A program made the position numbers and the translations under genes. A stretch of DNA of 64,000 nt from Henckelia pumila (Eukaryota > Streptophyta > Magnoliopsida > Lamiales > Gesneriaceae), in the NCBI RefSeq assembly GCF_033568475.1, contig NC_133121.1:69468277-69532276 (forward strand), written 5' to 3'. Below, piece by piece: positions 24,880-36,405 of the stretch. Below the pieces are notes generated by a model. It was not told where the DNA came from, did no database searches, and saw only the letters and a program-made list of their open reading frames with translations. Position 1 is the stretch's first letter. Each line of letters opens with the position of its first letter.

Positions 24880-26724
24880 TGTTGGATAACGCGGCGATCA
24901 GATCAATCAGAATTGATACCCGGTGCAGCGGAAGTTTAAAAATTTTATATGGAACGATTCCATAATGGGTATCAAAACCTTACGATTAAATTGTGTGTGT
25001 AAAAATTAAATAACAATTATAAATTTTTACCTCCAATCTCGAATCGAGATTATGGACACCAACAGATTGCTCTGCTCTTGTTGTATATCCCTGGAACTGA
25101 TGGACGAACTGTTCTTCAATCAGGTCCACGAACAGATAATTAATCCCTCTGATAGATTGCACTAGAAAATCTATCAGAAGTTTCTACGAAGAGAATTAAC
25201 GAATTTGATCCGTTAAACTAGACTGTAATTCAAAATTCATAGGCTGGATTTTTCCCGAGTAGAGGGGAGGGGGGGCGGCCACCTTTGAGAGAAAATAACT
25301 AGGTTTTCGAAAATTGTGACCTGTTGTGTGTAATTTCTGTACTGCAATAACTTATTTATAATGTAGGCCGCTAACAGCTTAGGGCCCATTAGTCATAAGT
25401 TCAAGCCCGACAAGAAAAGCCCGCATGTTCAGAAATTAATATAAAATTCATCATGACTCCGATTGATAAACCGATTTCACCAATGTGCACAGAAACCATT
25501 TCTGCACCTTTTAAAGTCAAGATAAATTTTTCTGAATCCGAATTCAGTGATTTCCAAAAATGCCCATCCCTATGTCATTTTAGGAAATCTTACTCCTCTA
25601 CTCTTAAATAAGAAGTCCAACTTCTTTGTTCATTAAATTTAACTCTTTAAATTTAACTATCTCAACGGGGATTAAAAATCCATTACTCTGTGTGACCCTC
25701 AATGGTTCAGGGATACAGCTAGCCGTGGGCTCACAACTCCTTGTGACTCGGAACAACAATTTCCGACTTGCCCATCGAATCATGGTAAGAGCGCCTAGCA
25801 ACATCTCCCCATGATTCCCTAGGTATCACTGATAGTGCCTGCAAGAACCAATAGATTTTGGTTAGCGTACAGTACGGTCCCTTCATCCATATATCCCGAT
25901 CGAATCAACAACCATTGGTATATCGAGAGTCGTTCGAGATTCGATAACTATGCAATGCATCTTGAAGATCAAATAGTGACATCGCATGTGTTACTAAGAA
26001 ACCGTTTCTTAAAACACATCATGTACTCTGGCCAGAGATTCGTCACACTAATATCTCCTCAGATCGCATAGGATATCCACACTCGCAAGTATGTGGTGAA
26101 TCCTTGACAACAAAGCATCGACTCCTATATGTGTTGTAACTGTACCCAATCCCGACACCTGATGACCCCAATAGAGTCGGTAAACGAGTCAAAGCACAGT
26201 ACTAGCATATAGAGTCTCAATGATGTTTCAAGTAGTAAGGACTAATGGTGTACAACCAAAACCGCGGACTTTATCCACTCGATAAGTGATAACCACTTGG
26301 AAAGTCCGGATAGGGTAGTTCGATCATTCATCATATGAATATCCATTTGCATGCTTCGAACATCTCTATGTTCCTTACCAATGAAACGTGGTACTCTGCA
26401 TCGCAAATGCTAGTCTCAAACTCGAGCGATCCTTATCCTTATTATCGGACGGCTCAATCGACTAGGAACAATTTAGAATATACAGTGACTATAAGATGTG
26501 TTTCATGATAGACATCTCCATGTTCTACCACATCTTACATACACTATAGTATATTCAAGGTCTTTATCAAAACAACAATAGTATATCAGAATATAACAAT
26601 ATGAAGAAAGATAAAGTCATTGCCATTAATAAAAGTGTAAATTATATTAAACAAAAGATTGTTTATACAAAGAGTCATCAAAGCCCTTAGCCACAAGTTG
26701 GCTCACCGGGCACCTACTCTTTCA
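24880..26724 (-). repeat. right (5') LTR of Copia-2
   Basis: Matches 17283-19127; a few tens of differences by eye. Followed by the TSD GTTAT. Confidence 0.93.
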
Positions 26725-27357
26725 GTTATACGGGGTATGCACTTCGGGATGATCTCTGGAGCGGCTATCTAAAGAATGAAAGTTTACGGGCGTAATGTCA
26801 TATGCTTGTTGTACAACAGGAACCTATGAATGACTCATTATGAAGGTTACCACAATTCCCATACTTCATCACCCCTAAATGTTTATGTTATTGGTTTCAT
26901 TATGTTGCATTAGTGTTACGTTTAGCAAGAAAGTTTTATGATAATATTTTCTCTCTTTTAAGTTTACAAAATAAATCCTTTTATTGCATTTTTCTTGCTG
27001 ATTCTAGACTCACTATACTTGAATGGTGCAGGTAATCACGATGTTGATAGTTTCATTGATGATTATGTGGGTGGACATGAAGAAGAGGCAGGGGTCGGTC
27101 CAACGGTCGATGCATGAGTGTGAGATTTTTGAATGAAAGTTTTTTAAAACAATTTAAGTTGATGAGAGGAAAACAAGTTTATTATTTCTTTTGATGGCCA
27201 TGTTTGGCAAAGTCTTTCGAATGTTTATTTCATTAGTTTGTGCATTTTTTTCACTCTTATTTTATAAAGAAGATGTTGCTTCCGCAAATTTTTTTAATTC
27301 CCTAAATATTTAAGTATGTATGTTGAGTAACGCTCGATTAGAAATTGGTACGTTACA
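26725..27357. mobile_element. right piece of the unidentified Gypsy-type LTR
   Basis: Non-coding. It ends GGTACGTTACA at 27357; on the - strand this is TGTAACGTACC, a Gypsy-like LTR start. Immediately after it the Tat pol frame resumes (LFGVRP), so this LTR inserted into Tat pol. Its other end is left of the window or was lost. Confidence 0.5.
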
Positions 27358-27958
27358 GGCCGAACTCCGAAAAGAGTGTTGAGCCGATGAACCATGATTT
27401 CCGAGCTGTCCCTTGTGAGTTCCGTTGTAGACCAAGCAAAAACATATTGATTTTTCCTCAGACAATCTATCAAATTCTGCCTCAACGATGAGTTGAGATC
27501 AGCAGCTAATTTAACAATCTGAGCTCCAGAGTTTAACTCCTCTTTCAAATTGCCCTTCATCCGACATGAGAAGCACATTTTAGCCAAGTGTGCTCAGTGC
27601 TCGGCCTACTAAAACCATTCCTACCTCCCTCTGACTCCTCTTTGAATCAACCTTTACCTCATTTACATTACACAATCGAGCTGCCTTTTTATCACCCCGG
27701 ACAACCCCCACTTTTTTCCCATTCGGGAACTTCAACTTCTGATGGTAAGTGGATGCCACGGCTCAGAAATTGCTCAGGGCAGGGCGGCCCAAGATTCTGT
27801 TGAAAGAAGATGGTGCATCCACCACCGTGAAATAGGCCATTTTGGTGACTCGCTGCTCCCCACTTCCAAGAGATAATGGGAGCACTATTTGCCCCAAGGG
27901 TAGAGAAGCATGACCGTGAACCCATATAGTGTTGTGGTAATCGGATCCAACTCAAAAC
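27358..27958 (-). pseudogene. Tat-like Gypsy protease C-terminus and pol start
   Basis: Read from 27958 on the - strand: FELDPITTTLYGFTGHASLPLGQIVLPLSLG, then TKMAYFTVVDAPSSFN and ILGRP, the second half of a Tat-type aspartic protease. Its first half (VDTGSSVNIIFKETLDQIKLE) lies at 35177-35300, across the inserted Tekay element. Further on, toward 27358, the sequence resembles the region before reverse transcriptase (SICFCLV.., then the MVHRLNTLFGVRP phrase), with stops and frameshifts. It is cut at 27357 by another LTR. Confidence 0.7.
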
Positions 27959-28017
27959 TGTAGTAGCCCGTAACCAAAATCAGTAATTAAGGGATTAATC
28001 ATAATTACTTGGGTAGA

Positions 28018-28247
28018 GTTCGAATGCTTCGAACAGGATCGGAAGCTCCGATGATATTACGTTAGGCATGACGTGTGGTTGGATCGGAAGCTCCGATCAG
28101 GATCGGAAGCTCCGATCACCCCTATCCAAAGTCAACAAGTGATATTTTGTCACGTGGTGGATCAGGATCTTCGGAAGCTCCGATGTCAGGATCGGACGTT
28201 CCGATCGAGGTTCGGACGTTCCGATCGAGGATCGGAGGCTCCGATCG
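28018..28247. repeat. palindrome array in the 5' LTR of the Tekay-like element
   Basis: Units near 28018, 28036, 28082, 28101, 28168, 28190, 28210 and 28230, each close to GATCGGA-NNN-TCCGATC with spacers AGC, CGT or GGC. The last unit ends about 7 bp before the TATA box. Confidence 0.85.
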
Positions 28248-28252
28248 TTGTC

Positions 28253-28260
28253 TATAAATA
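28253..28260 (+). promoter_or_regulatory. TATA box of the Tekay-like LTR
   Basis: TATAAATA followed by GAAGG, conserved at 34184-34191 in the other LTR. Confidence 0.65.
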
Positions 28261-29250
28261 GAAGGCCGAGAATTCATTTTCAATTGCCAATTCCGGATTT
28301 CCTCTCTACTCTAGTCATATTCGAGTTGTTCTAGCCTTCCTAGGCTTGACCCGGGAGTCGTCGAGGCATTCGATAGTCGTAGCGGAGTTGTTCCCATGTT
28401 CTGGAGGCATCGACATCAAAGGGCTAACGACGGATGAAGGTATAGCTTTTGCTTCCTATAAATATTTAGGAGTATGCAATAGCTTGGTTAAGGCTTTTAG
28501 GACACTTTAATGATAGTAGTATCATTTGGCAGTGTAGAGCAGACTATAGGCGTGAACCTAGAGCTGGTAGAGCATGCACTGATTTGAGGTACGGAAGTAC
28601 TGTTCGAGATATCCTGACTGAGTATGCATGTATTATGTGACTGCATGGTTTATATGTCATTGATTTATGCTGCATTCATTTGCATACTGAGCTATCTCCT
28701 TCGAGATGTCTGTTAGTAGGGTTTTTCCCTATCCTGTTAGTGGTTGGACTTCCATCGATTTGGGTCCGGCATATCCACTTGTATTATGGTATGGGAGCCA
28801 CCTCCTGAAGCGACGGCACAGCGTGCTACATACCAGGGCCCGGTCTGTCTCTGTTATCTGATCCTTGACCTTGAGTTTATAGGGAGTTCACTTTGCATGC
28901 ATGTATACTCATACTCTCGTACTAAGCGTTTTATGCTCACGTCTCGTACTCTGTGTTTCTGGACACCCTATTCCATGGGGCAGGTTTGCGATTGGACGAG
29001 GCGGGTGGTTCCAAGAGGGGCTAGGCAGTGGTTGGCCAGCTGGAGCTTCGTCTAGGTTTATTTCTGTTGTTTTGGGTTGATACAGCTTTCGATTTGGTTG
29101 TATAATCTATTTTGGATATTTACAGATTTCTTGCCTTGGGATTGTAATTTTAGTAATGTTTCCGCAGTTTATTCTGATATCTGTTCATTAAGTTAATTGC
29201 ATGCCTAAGTTTTGTTTAGTAGGTGATCCGGGTAAGGGTCACTACATTTA

Positions 29251-29262
29251 TGGTATCAGAGC
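29251..29262 (+). other. primer-binding site of the Tekay-like element
   Basis: TGGTATCAGAGC, the initiator-Met type PBS, four bases after the LTR end. Confidence 0.85.
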
Positions 29263-29321
29263 ATGTATAGTATTCTTGGGATTTAGACTCTTCATAAGGT
29301 AACCGTGAGATGCTTTTGTAG

Positions 29322-32300
29322 ATGGCAAAATACGATGACCAGATAGCCATGGTAGTGGAGGTGGACGCTGGGGAGATGACGATCGTGAGCATCGTCGGGA
29401 CCGTCATCATCGTCGTCATGATGAGGACCGTTTCATTGTACGGTGATTTATGCAGATGGGTCCTAAGCCCCTTGTTGGAGGTGAGTCTCCGAAGGATGTG
29501 GAGAACTGGTTAGACCGTATGGAGATGACTTTTTAGACTTACCACTGCACCGAGGAGCAGAAGATGGAGACCCTTGGCTATCTTCTGGAGGGGTGAGCTC
29601 GTAGGTGGTGGAGGTTTACTTCTGCACCCTTTATTGCAGCGAGAGGAGTGGCCACCTGGGCCGAGTTCCGCACAGCTTTTCAGAAGCTGTATTTTCCTCC
29701 TGCACTCCGTCAGTCGAAGGCAAGTGAGCTTCTAAGTCTGCGACAGGGAGCCATGTCCATTGATGATTATCAGCAGAAGTTCTTTGATCTGCTATCCTAT
29801 TGCCCCGAGATTGCTGACAGCTCTGGGATGAAGTATAATCTATTCCTTCAGGGCCTTAACCCTGAGATCCATGACCGTGTGGCGGTTGGCGACGACATGT
29901 CCTACGAGGGTTTGGTGAGCCTTTGTCACCAGGCGGAGGACAGCATTCGACGGAACATGTCTTTCCCTCAGTCGAGGCCTACTAGTTCTTTGGGTCCCCG
30001 TGCCCAATCTTTCAAGAAGTCTGGATCTACTTCTTCCTCTGGGTCTGGAGGTGTTGTCCATTTCGATAAGAAGGACAAGTGTGATCACTGTGGGAAGAAC
30101 CATCCATCCGACCGTTGCCGTAGAGCTTCTGGAGCTTGTTTCCATTGTGGAGAGACTGGTCATATCCGGAGGGATTGTCCACTATCTGGGGAGGAGGTTC
30201 TGGTTCTGGTTCAGGATCTGGTTCTCAGGCCACCGTTCAGCAGAGGACGCAGGGACATCCTGCTGGGAGTTCTCATTTGAGGCCACGAGCTTCTGGTCAG
30301 GTGTTTGCCCTGAGACATGATCAGGCAGTGGAGGAGAATGAGAAAGTCATCGCAGGTACATTTCTGCTTTATGGTATACCTGCTCTTGTACTTATTTACA
30401 CTGGTGCATCTCATTCCTTCATTTCTGCACGTTTTGTTAAGAGGCATAAGTTACCATGCATTGCACTAGACGTAGTGATGTCTGTTTCTACTCCGACGAG
30501 CCAATCTGCTTTGGCTAAGCGTCTAGTGATGAGTTGCCCTTTAGAGTTCGAAGGGAACATTCTGTTAGCGAATCTCATGGTCCTGGCGATGGATGACTTT
30601 GATTGCATTCTGGGAATAGATATGTTGACTACCTATCGAGCTTCAGTGGACTGCTATCAGAGATTAGTACGCTTTCATCCGGAGGGGAGTGAGAGTTGGT
30701 TTTTCTATGAAGAGGGAGCGCGACTCCCGATGCCTTTGGTATCAGCTTTGAGAGCCAGTCGAGCTCTAGAGTCTGGTGGGGAAGGCTACCTTATCTATGC
30801 AGTTGATTTGTCCGCTGAGAGCATTGGGATAGAGAGTATTCCTGTTGTGGATGAATTCTCAAATGTTTTTCCTGATGAGATTCCGGGTTTTCCTCCTGCT
30901 AGGAAAGTCGAGTTTGACATAGAGTTGATGCCGGGTGCTTCTCCTATTTCTCGAGCACCGTATCGTCTGGCTCCGTCAGAGATGCGTGAATTGAAGAATC
31001 AGCTACAGGATCTTTTGGACAAGGGGTACATTCGTCCTAGTGTATCTCCTTGGGGAGCTCCTGTTCTTTTTGTAAAGAAGAAGGATGGGTCGATGCGGCT
31101 GTGCATTGACTATCGGCAGCTGAATCGAGTCACTGTGAAGAACAAGTATCCGTTGCCTCGTATTGATAACTTGTTTGATCAGCTGCAGGGAACTTCAGTT
31201 TACTCCAAGATTGACTTGAGATCTGGGTATCATCAGTTGAGAGTCCGTGATCAGGACGTAGCCAAGACTGCATTCCGTACTCGCTATGGGCATTACGAGT
31301 TCCTAGTGATGCCATTTGGTTAGACTAATGCGTCGGCTATGTTCATGGATCTGATGAACCGCGTCTTCAGGGAGTATTTGGACAAGTTTGTCGTGGTCTT
31401 CATTGATGACATCTTGGTGTATTCGCGTAATATGGAAGATCATGTTTCTCACTTGCAGTTGGTACTGCAGACTCTTCGGGATGAGCAGTTGTATGCCAAG
31501 CTGAGCAAGTGTGAGTTCTGGATGGATCGAGTGGTCTTTCTTGGCCATATCATATCCAGGGAGGGAATTTCTGTTGATCCAAGCAAGATTGAAGCGGTAC
31601 TTAATTGCTCGCGTCTGACGACAGTTGCTGAGATCCGTAGCTTTCTGGGTCTAGTAGGGTATTATCGTCGCTTCATTCTGAACTTCTCTCAGCTAGCTCG
31701 ACCTTTGACGCAGCTTACTCGCAAGGGTGTGGATTTCGAGTGGTCCTCCGAGTGTGAGGAGAATTTTTGTAAGCTTCGATGGCGGTTGACTTCTGCGCCA
31801 GTGTTGGCATTACCGTCAGGATCTAGAGGGTATGTGGTGTACACTGATACTTCTCTTCAGGGGTTAGGTTGTGTCCTGACTCAGAATGGGCATGTGATCG
31901 CGTACGCTTCTAGACAGCTTAAGCTTCACGAGGACAACTACCCAGTCCATGATTTGGAGTTAGCACCCATTGTGTTCGCTTTGAAGATCTGGCGTCATTA
32001 TCTGTATGGCGAGAAATTTGAGATCTTCACCGACCATAAGAGTCTCAAGTATTTGTTCACTCAGGCGGAGTTGAACATGAGGCAGAGACGTTGGATGGAC
32101 TTGCTTAAGGACTATGATTGCGAGATTAAGTACCATCCGGGAGCTGCTAATCTCACCGCTGATGCTTTGAGTCGCAAAGTGCGACTATCCGCACTTCAGA
32201 CTTGTTCGATGTCTAGTGCGATCAGTGACTGTTGTACTTCAGGATATACCTTCAAGCATAAGAAAGGTATGCAGAGTATCCAGATGTTTGCGATATTATC

Positions 32301-33735
32301 TGAGCCAGCTTTGTATTCACGGATTCGAGATGCTCAGATGTCTGATTCAAAGACCCAGCATTTAGCTCGTCTAGCTAACGAGCGTAGCTCGTCTGGATTT
32401 CATTATCAGTCAGATGGCTTTCTGTGTTTGTCTGGTAGGCTTGTGATTCCGCAGGATGAAGAGTTGCGAGAGGAGATTTTGTCTCAGGCGCATCGCACTA
32501 AGTTAAGTATTCATCCTGGGAGCAACAAGATGTATAAGGATCTACGTACTCGTATCTGGTGGAAGGGAATGAAACGCACTGTTTATCAGTTTGTTTCGAG
32601 ATGTTTGGTGTGTCAACAGGTCAAGGCAGAGCACCGATGACCTGGAGGATTGCTTCACAGTCTGCCTATTCCTGAATGGAAATGGGAGTTTATCACAATG
32701 GACTTTGCGACCCATTTGCCGGTATCCCCGAGGAACTGTGATGCTATCTGGGTTGTGGTGGACCGACTCACCAAGTCACAGCATTTCATTGCCTATAGCC
32801 GGGAGTACAATGTGGATCGTATGGCTCGGTTGTACATTCAGGAGATCGTTCGACTTCATGGAGTGCCTGTGAGCATTGTCAGCGATCGGGACCCCAGGTT
32901 TACTTCTAGATTCTGGGGGAGTGTTCAGCGTGCGATGGGTACTACTCTCAGTTTGAGTACTGCCTATCATCCGGAGACTGATGGTCAGTCAGAGCGCACT
33001 ATCCGTACTTTGGAGGATATGCTTAGAGCGTGCGTCATGGATTTTGGTTCAGCCTGGCAGGATCATTTGCCATTGATCGAGTTCGCATACAACAACATCT
33101 ATCATACTAGTATTGGAATGGCACCTTTTGAGGCGTTGTACTGGCGACGTTGTCATACTCCACTCTTCTGGGAAGAAGTGGGGGAGAGACAGGCTGAGGG
33201 ACCGGAGTTTATCCAGCAGGCGATAGACATTGTTTATCAGATCAAGAAACGGATTAAGACTGCACAGGATCATCAGGATAGCTATGCTAACACCAAGCGT
33301 AGGCCTTTGCAGTTCGATGTCGGGGAGAAAGTGTTTCTGAGAGTGTCACCTTTCCGTAAGATTCTCAGATTTGGCCTTAAGGGCAAGTTATCTCACAGGT
33401 TTATCGGTTCGTTTGAGATCTTGGAGAGCATTGGCGATTTGGCTTATCGACTAGCCTTGCCACCGCATCTTTCTATTATTCACGACGTGTTCCACATATC
33501 TCTGTTGCGACGGTATGTGGCGGATGAGTCTCATATTCTGCAGTGGTCTGAGGTTCAGGTAAGCAAGGATTTGACTTATGTTGAGAAACCTATTCGTATC
33601 CTGGATTATAAGGATAAGGTTTTGCGGAACAAAGTCATTCCTTTGGTTTTAGTTCAGTGGTAGCGCCGAGGCACTGAGGAAGCTACTTGGGAGCTTGAGG
33701 ACAGGATGCGTGAAGACCATCCTGAGTTGTTTTGA
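29322..33735 (+). pseudogene. Tekay-like gag-pol polyprotein
   Basis: Gag (WAEFRTAFQKLYFPPALRQ, then QGAMSIDDYQQKFFDLL) ends in a zinc knuckle [14 protein letters not shown]. Protease reads [12 protein letters not shown]: the catalytic Asp of DTG is replaced by Tyr. Reverse transcriptase has [14 protein letters not shown] and the [10 protein letters not shown] active site. RNase H has [14 protein letters not shown] and [10 protein letters not shown]. Integrase has an HHCC finger (H..H..CLVC), MDFATHLP, SDRDPRFTSRFW and DGQSERTIRTLE, so the DDE residues are present. The chromodomain follows (YVEKPIRILDYKDKVLRNKVIPLV, then EEATWELEDRM). In-frame stops lie at 29534, 29594, 31321, 32638 and 33661, and a frameshift near 30190. 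The start at 29322 is uncertain. Confidence 0.9.
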
Positions 33736-33856
33736 TTTCATTCTTTAAGTTGTATTCAGTTGCAAACTCTGTAAATGTTTGATTTGAATAAAGAATGTTT
33801 CTGATTTCTGTATTACATTCAGTACTTAAGATCTGATTTCGAGGACGAAATATCTT

Positions 33857-33868
33857 AAGTGGGGGAGA
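33857..33868 (+). other. polypurine tract of the Tekay-like element
   Basis: AAGTGGGGGAGA next to the 3' LTR start at 33870, preceded by the common Gypsy phrase TTTCGAGGACGAAAT. Confidence 0.8.
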
Positions 33869-33869
33869 A

Positions 33870-35176
33870 TGTAGTAGCCCGTAACCAAAATCAGTAATTA
33901 AGAGATTAATCATAATTACTTGGGTAGAGTTCGGAAACTCCGAACAGGATCGGAAGCTCCGAAGGTGGATCGGAAGCTCCGATGGTATTACATCAGGCAT
34001 GACGTGTGGTTGGATCGGAAGCTCCGATCAGGATCGGAAGCTCCGATCACCCCTATCCGAAGTCAACAAGTGATATTTTGACACGTGGTAGATCAGGATC
34101 TTCGGAAGCTCCGATGTCACGATCGGACGTTCCGATCGAGGTTCGAACGTTCCGATCGAGGATCGGAGGCTCCGATCGTTGTCTATAAATAGAAGGCCGA
34201 GAATTCATTTTCAATTGCCAATTCCGGATTTCCTCTCTACTCTAGTCATATTTGAGTTGTTCTAGCCTTCCTGGGTTTGACTCGGGAGTCGTCGAGGCGT
34301 TCGATAGTCATAGCGGAGTTGTGCCCAAGTTCTGGAGGCATCGACATCAAAGGGCTAACGACGGACGAAAGTATAGCTTTTGCTTCCTATAAATATTTAG
34401 GAGTATGCAATAGCTTAGTTAAGGCTTTTAGGGCACTTTAATGATAGTAGTATCATTTGGCAGTGTAGAGCAGACTATAGGCATGGACCTAGAGTTGGTA
34501 GAGCTTGCACTGATTTGAGGTACGGAAGTACTGTTCGAGATATCCTGACTGAGTATGCATGTATTATGTGACTGCATGGTTTATATGTCATTGATTTATG
34601 TTGCATTCATTTGCATACTGAGCTATCTCCTTCGAGATGTCTGTTAGTAGGGTTTTTCCCTATCCTGTTAGTGGTTGGACTTCCATCGATTTGGGTCCAG
34701 CATATCCACTTGTATTATGGTATGGGAGCCACCTCCTGAAGCGACGGCACAACGTGCTACATACCAGGGCCCGGTCTGTCTCTGTTATCTGATCCTTGAC
34801 CTCAAGTTTATAGGAAGTTCACTTTGCATGCATGTATACTCATACTCTCGTACTGAGCGTTTTATGCTCACGTCTCGTACTCTGTGTTTTTGGACACCCT
34901 ATTCCATGGGGCAGGTTTGCGATTGGATGAGGCGGGTGGTTCCAAGAGGGGCTAGGCAGTGGTTGGCCAGCTGAAGCTTCGTCTAGGTTTATTTCTGTTG
35001 TTTTGGGTTGATACAGCTTTCGATTTGGCTGTATAATCTATTTTGGATATTTACAGATTTCTTGCCTTGGGATTGTAATTTTAGTAATGTTTCCGCAGTT
35101 TATTCTGATATCTATTTATTAAGCTAATTGCATGCCTAAGTTCTGTTTAGTAGGTGATCCGGGTAAGGGTCACTAC
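33870..35176 (+). repeat. 3' LTR of the Tekay-like element
   Basis: Matches 27959-29246 but is longer, mainly because the palindrome array (33929-34176) has one extra unit at about 33947-33964. Confidence 0.88.
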
Positions 35177-36302
35177 CTCCAACTTTATCTGGTCCAAGGT
35201 TTCTTTGAAGATAATGTTCACTGAGCTTCCTGTGTCCACAAAGATTCGGGCCACATCATAATTGGCAATAGTTAAGGTGACCAACAAAATATCATTGTGA
35301 GGAATGGTCACATCCTTCAAGTCTTCTCTATCAAAACTGATGTTCAAGTCAGCAAAATGATTGAGCTGAGGATTTACTTCGAAATTCTCCAACCGACGTC
35401 CATGAGCCTTTTGAGCTCTTCCTAAATCCCCATCTATAGTTCCTCCTGCGATCATATGGATTACACCCCTATGAGGATGATTTGCAATTTGCTCAACCCT
35501 ATCCTCTTGAAAATTTTGAGAAGCTCTCCTCTGATGATCTGGTTGGTTTTCGCTCACTTCATTTCTCTGATTTCTCCATTGGGGGGCTCGGTCTTGGCGA
35601 GGAGGATTTGTTCTTCGAGTCAGGTCAGCCTTGATTCGAGGATCCTCATAAATAATTCGCTGCACCTCGTCACCAAGCCTCTAACAGTCATTAGCGGTTT
35701 GTCCATATTCTTGATGAAAATCGCAGAACATATCAGAGGGGGGTAGCCGCGGAACCCTCTCAACATTCTGTGGTCTTATCAGTGCTTGCCTCTCCTCACA
35801 TACTTGCATTGCTTTTTTCCAAGCTCACTGAAAGATGTACGTAAGGATAGAGCTCCTTACCTTTGCTTGGCTCTTTTGTAGACCTTTTTTCCCTACTTCC
35901 ACCTTCCCTTTAGCCTTTGTTCCCGACTTACCTGATTTACCTCCAGATATTCCTTCCTGCCTTCTCTGCCTCTGCGCATCCTCCAAATTTACATACTTCT
36001 CAGCTCGGCTGAGGATTTCATCAAAGGTCATAGGAGGCTTTTTAACCAAAGACTTAAAAAACTCTCCTCCTCTCAACCCTTGAGTGAAAGAGTTCACCAA
36101 GGTGTTAGCGATTGCAGCGGGTACTTCTAGAGCTGTTGTAATGAAACGTTGAATGTACTCCCATAAGGGCTTCACCTCGGATTGTTTTAGATTAAACAGA
36201 CTGAGAGAAGTCTTCAAGTATCTCTTACTACTTGCAAACTGATGTACAAAAGCTGATCCGAAATCATTAAAACTCCGAATGCTGCTAGGTTGTAAGAGAT
36301 TT
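35177..36302 (-). pseudogene. Tat-like Gypsy gag C-terminus and protease N-terminus
   Basis: Read from 36302 on the - strand: NLLQPSSIRSFNDFGSAFVHQFASS, KTSLSLFNLKQSEVKPLWEYIQRF, ALEVPAAIANTLVNSFTQGL and AEKYVNLEDAQRQRR, a Tat-type capsid domain. A lysine-rich segment follows, then CDFHQEYGQTANDC (knuckle-like), and after a stop YEDPRIKADLTRRTNPP, VIHMIAGGTIDG and a protease with VDTGSSVNIIFKETLDQIKLE. There is a disrupted stretch around 35665-35825. The frame is cut at 35176 by the Tekay-like element and at 36302 by the second Gypsy element, on the other side of which the N-terminal half of gag continues (55739-56193). Confidence 0.75.
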
Positions 36303-36405
36303 TGTAAGGCCCGGAATTAATTGAGTTAACTCCTATTCTATATCTTATGTGCGTATCGATTGCAAGAGATTTCGAGGACGAAATCCGATCTTAGAGGGAG
36401 AGAAT
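36303..36405 (+). repeat. truncated LTR start joined to internal 3' end of Gypsy-B
   Basis: Begins TGTAAGGCCCGG like the true LTRs. After about 30 bp it jumps to CTCCTATTC..., sequence found otherwise only just before the 3' LTR (from about 53550), including the PPT AGAGGGAGAGAAT. It is the residue of a third, upstream repeat unit. Confidence 0.8.

Larger units (their letters stand above)
17283..26724 (-). mobile_element. Copia-2, full-length Ty1/copia element with one gag stop
   Basis: LTRs of 1845 bp each (17283-19127 and 24880-26724) with the 5-bp TSD GTTAT on both sides. The - strand carries PBS, leader, and one long polyprotein frame interrupted by a single TAG. This is the most complete copia copy in the window. 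Its LTRs begin TGTTGGATAACG, a different subfamily from Copia-1 and Copia-3. Confidence 0.95.
27959..29246 (+). repeat. 5' LTR of the Tekay-like element
   Basis: TGTAGTAGCCCG to GGTCACTACA. It contains eight GATCGGA-NNN-TCCGATC-type palindromes upstream of a TATA box at 28253-28260. Confidence 0.9.
27959..35176 (+). mobile_element. Tekay-like Ty3/Gypsy chromovirus, full length but dead
   Basis: LTRs at 27959-29246 and 33870-35176. PBS TGGTATCAGAGC at 29251-29262; PPT at 33857-33868. The polyprotein has gag, zinc knuckle, protease, RT, RNase H, integrase and a C-terminal chromodomain, which places it in the chromovirus branch, most like Tekay. It splits the Tat protease frame. No clean TSD is seen: the flanks are AAAAC on the left and CTCCA on the right. 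Five nonsense codons, one frameshift and a protease active-site change make it non-functional. Confidence 0.9.

Noticed and set aside
28018..28247. CRISPR-like array of short regularly repeated palindromes
   Set aside because: Plant nuclear LTR context, no uniform spacers, and the array is duplicated in the second LTR.
28744..29055. 103-codon open frame, repeated at 34675-34974
   Set aside because: It is part of the Tekay-like LTR; no recognisable domain and not kept intact in the second LTR.
35177..35181. TSD of the Tekay-like element
   Set aside because: Left flank AAAAC and right flank CTCCA do not match; the Tat frame rejoins across the site without an evident duplication.
36298..36302. 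TSD of Gypsy-B (GATTT versus ATGAA at 55739-55743)
   Set aside because: No match; probably lost when the left side was rearranged. The Tat gag frame still shows that the two flanks belong together.
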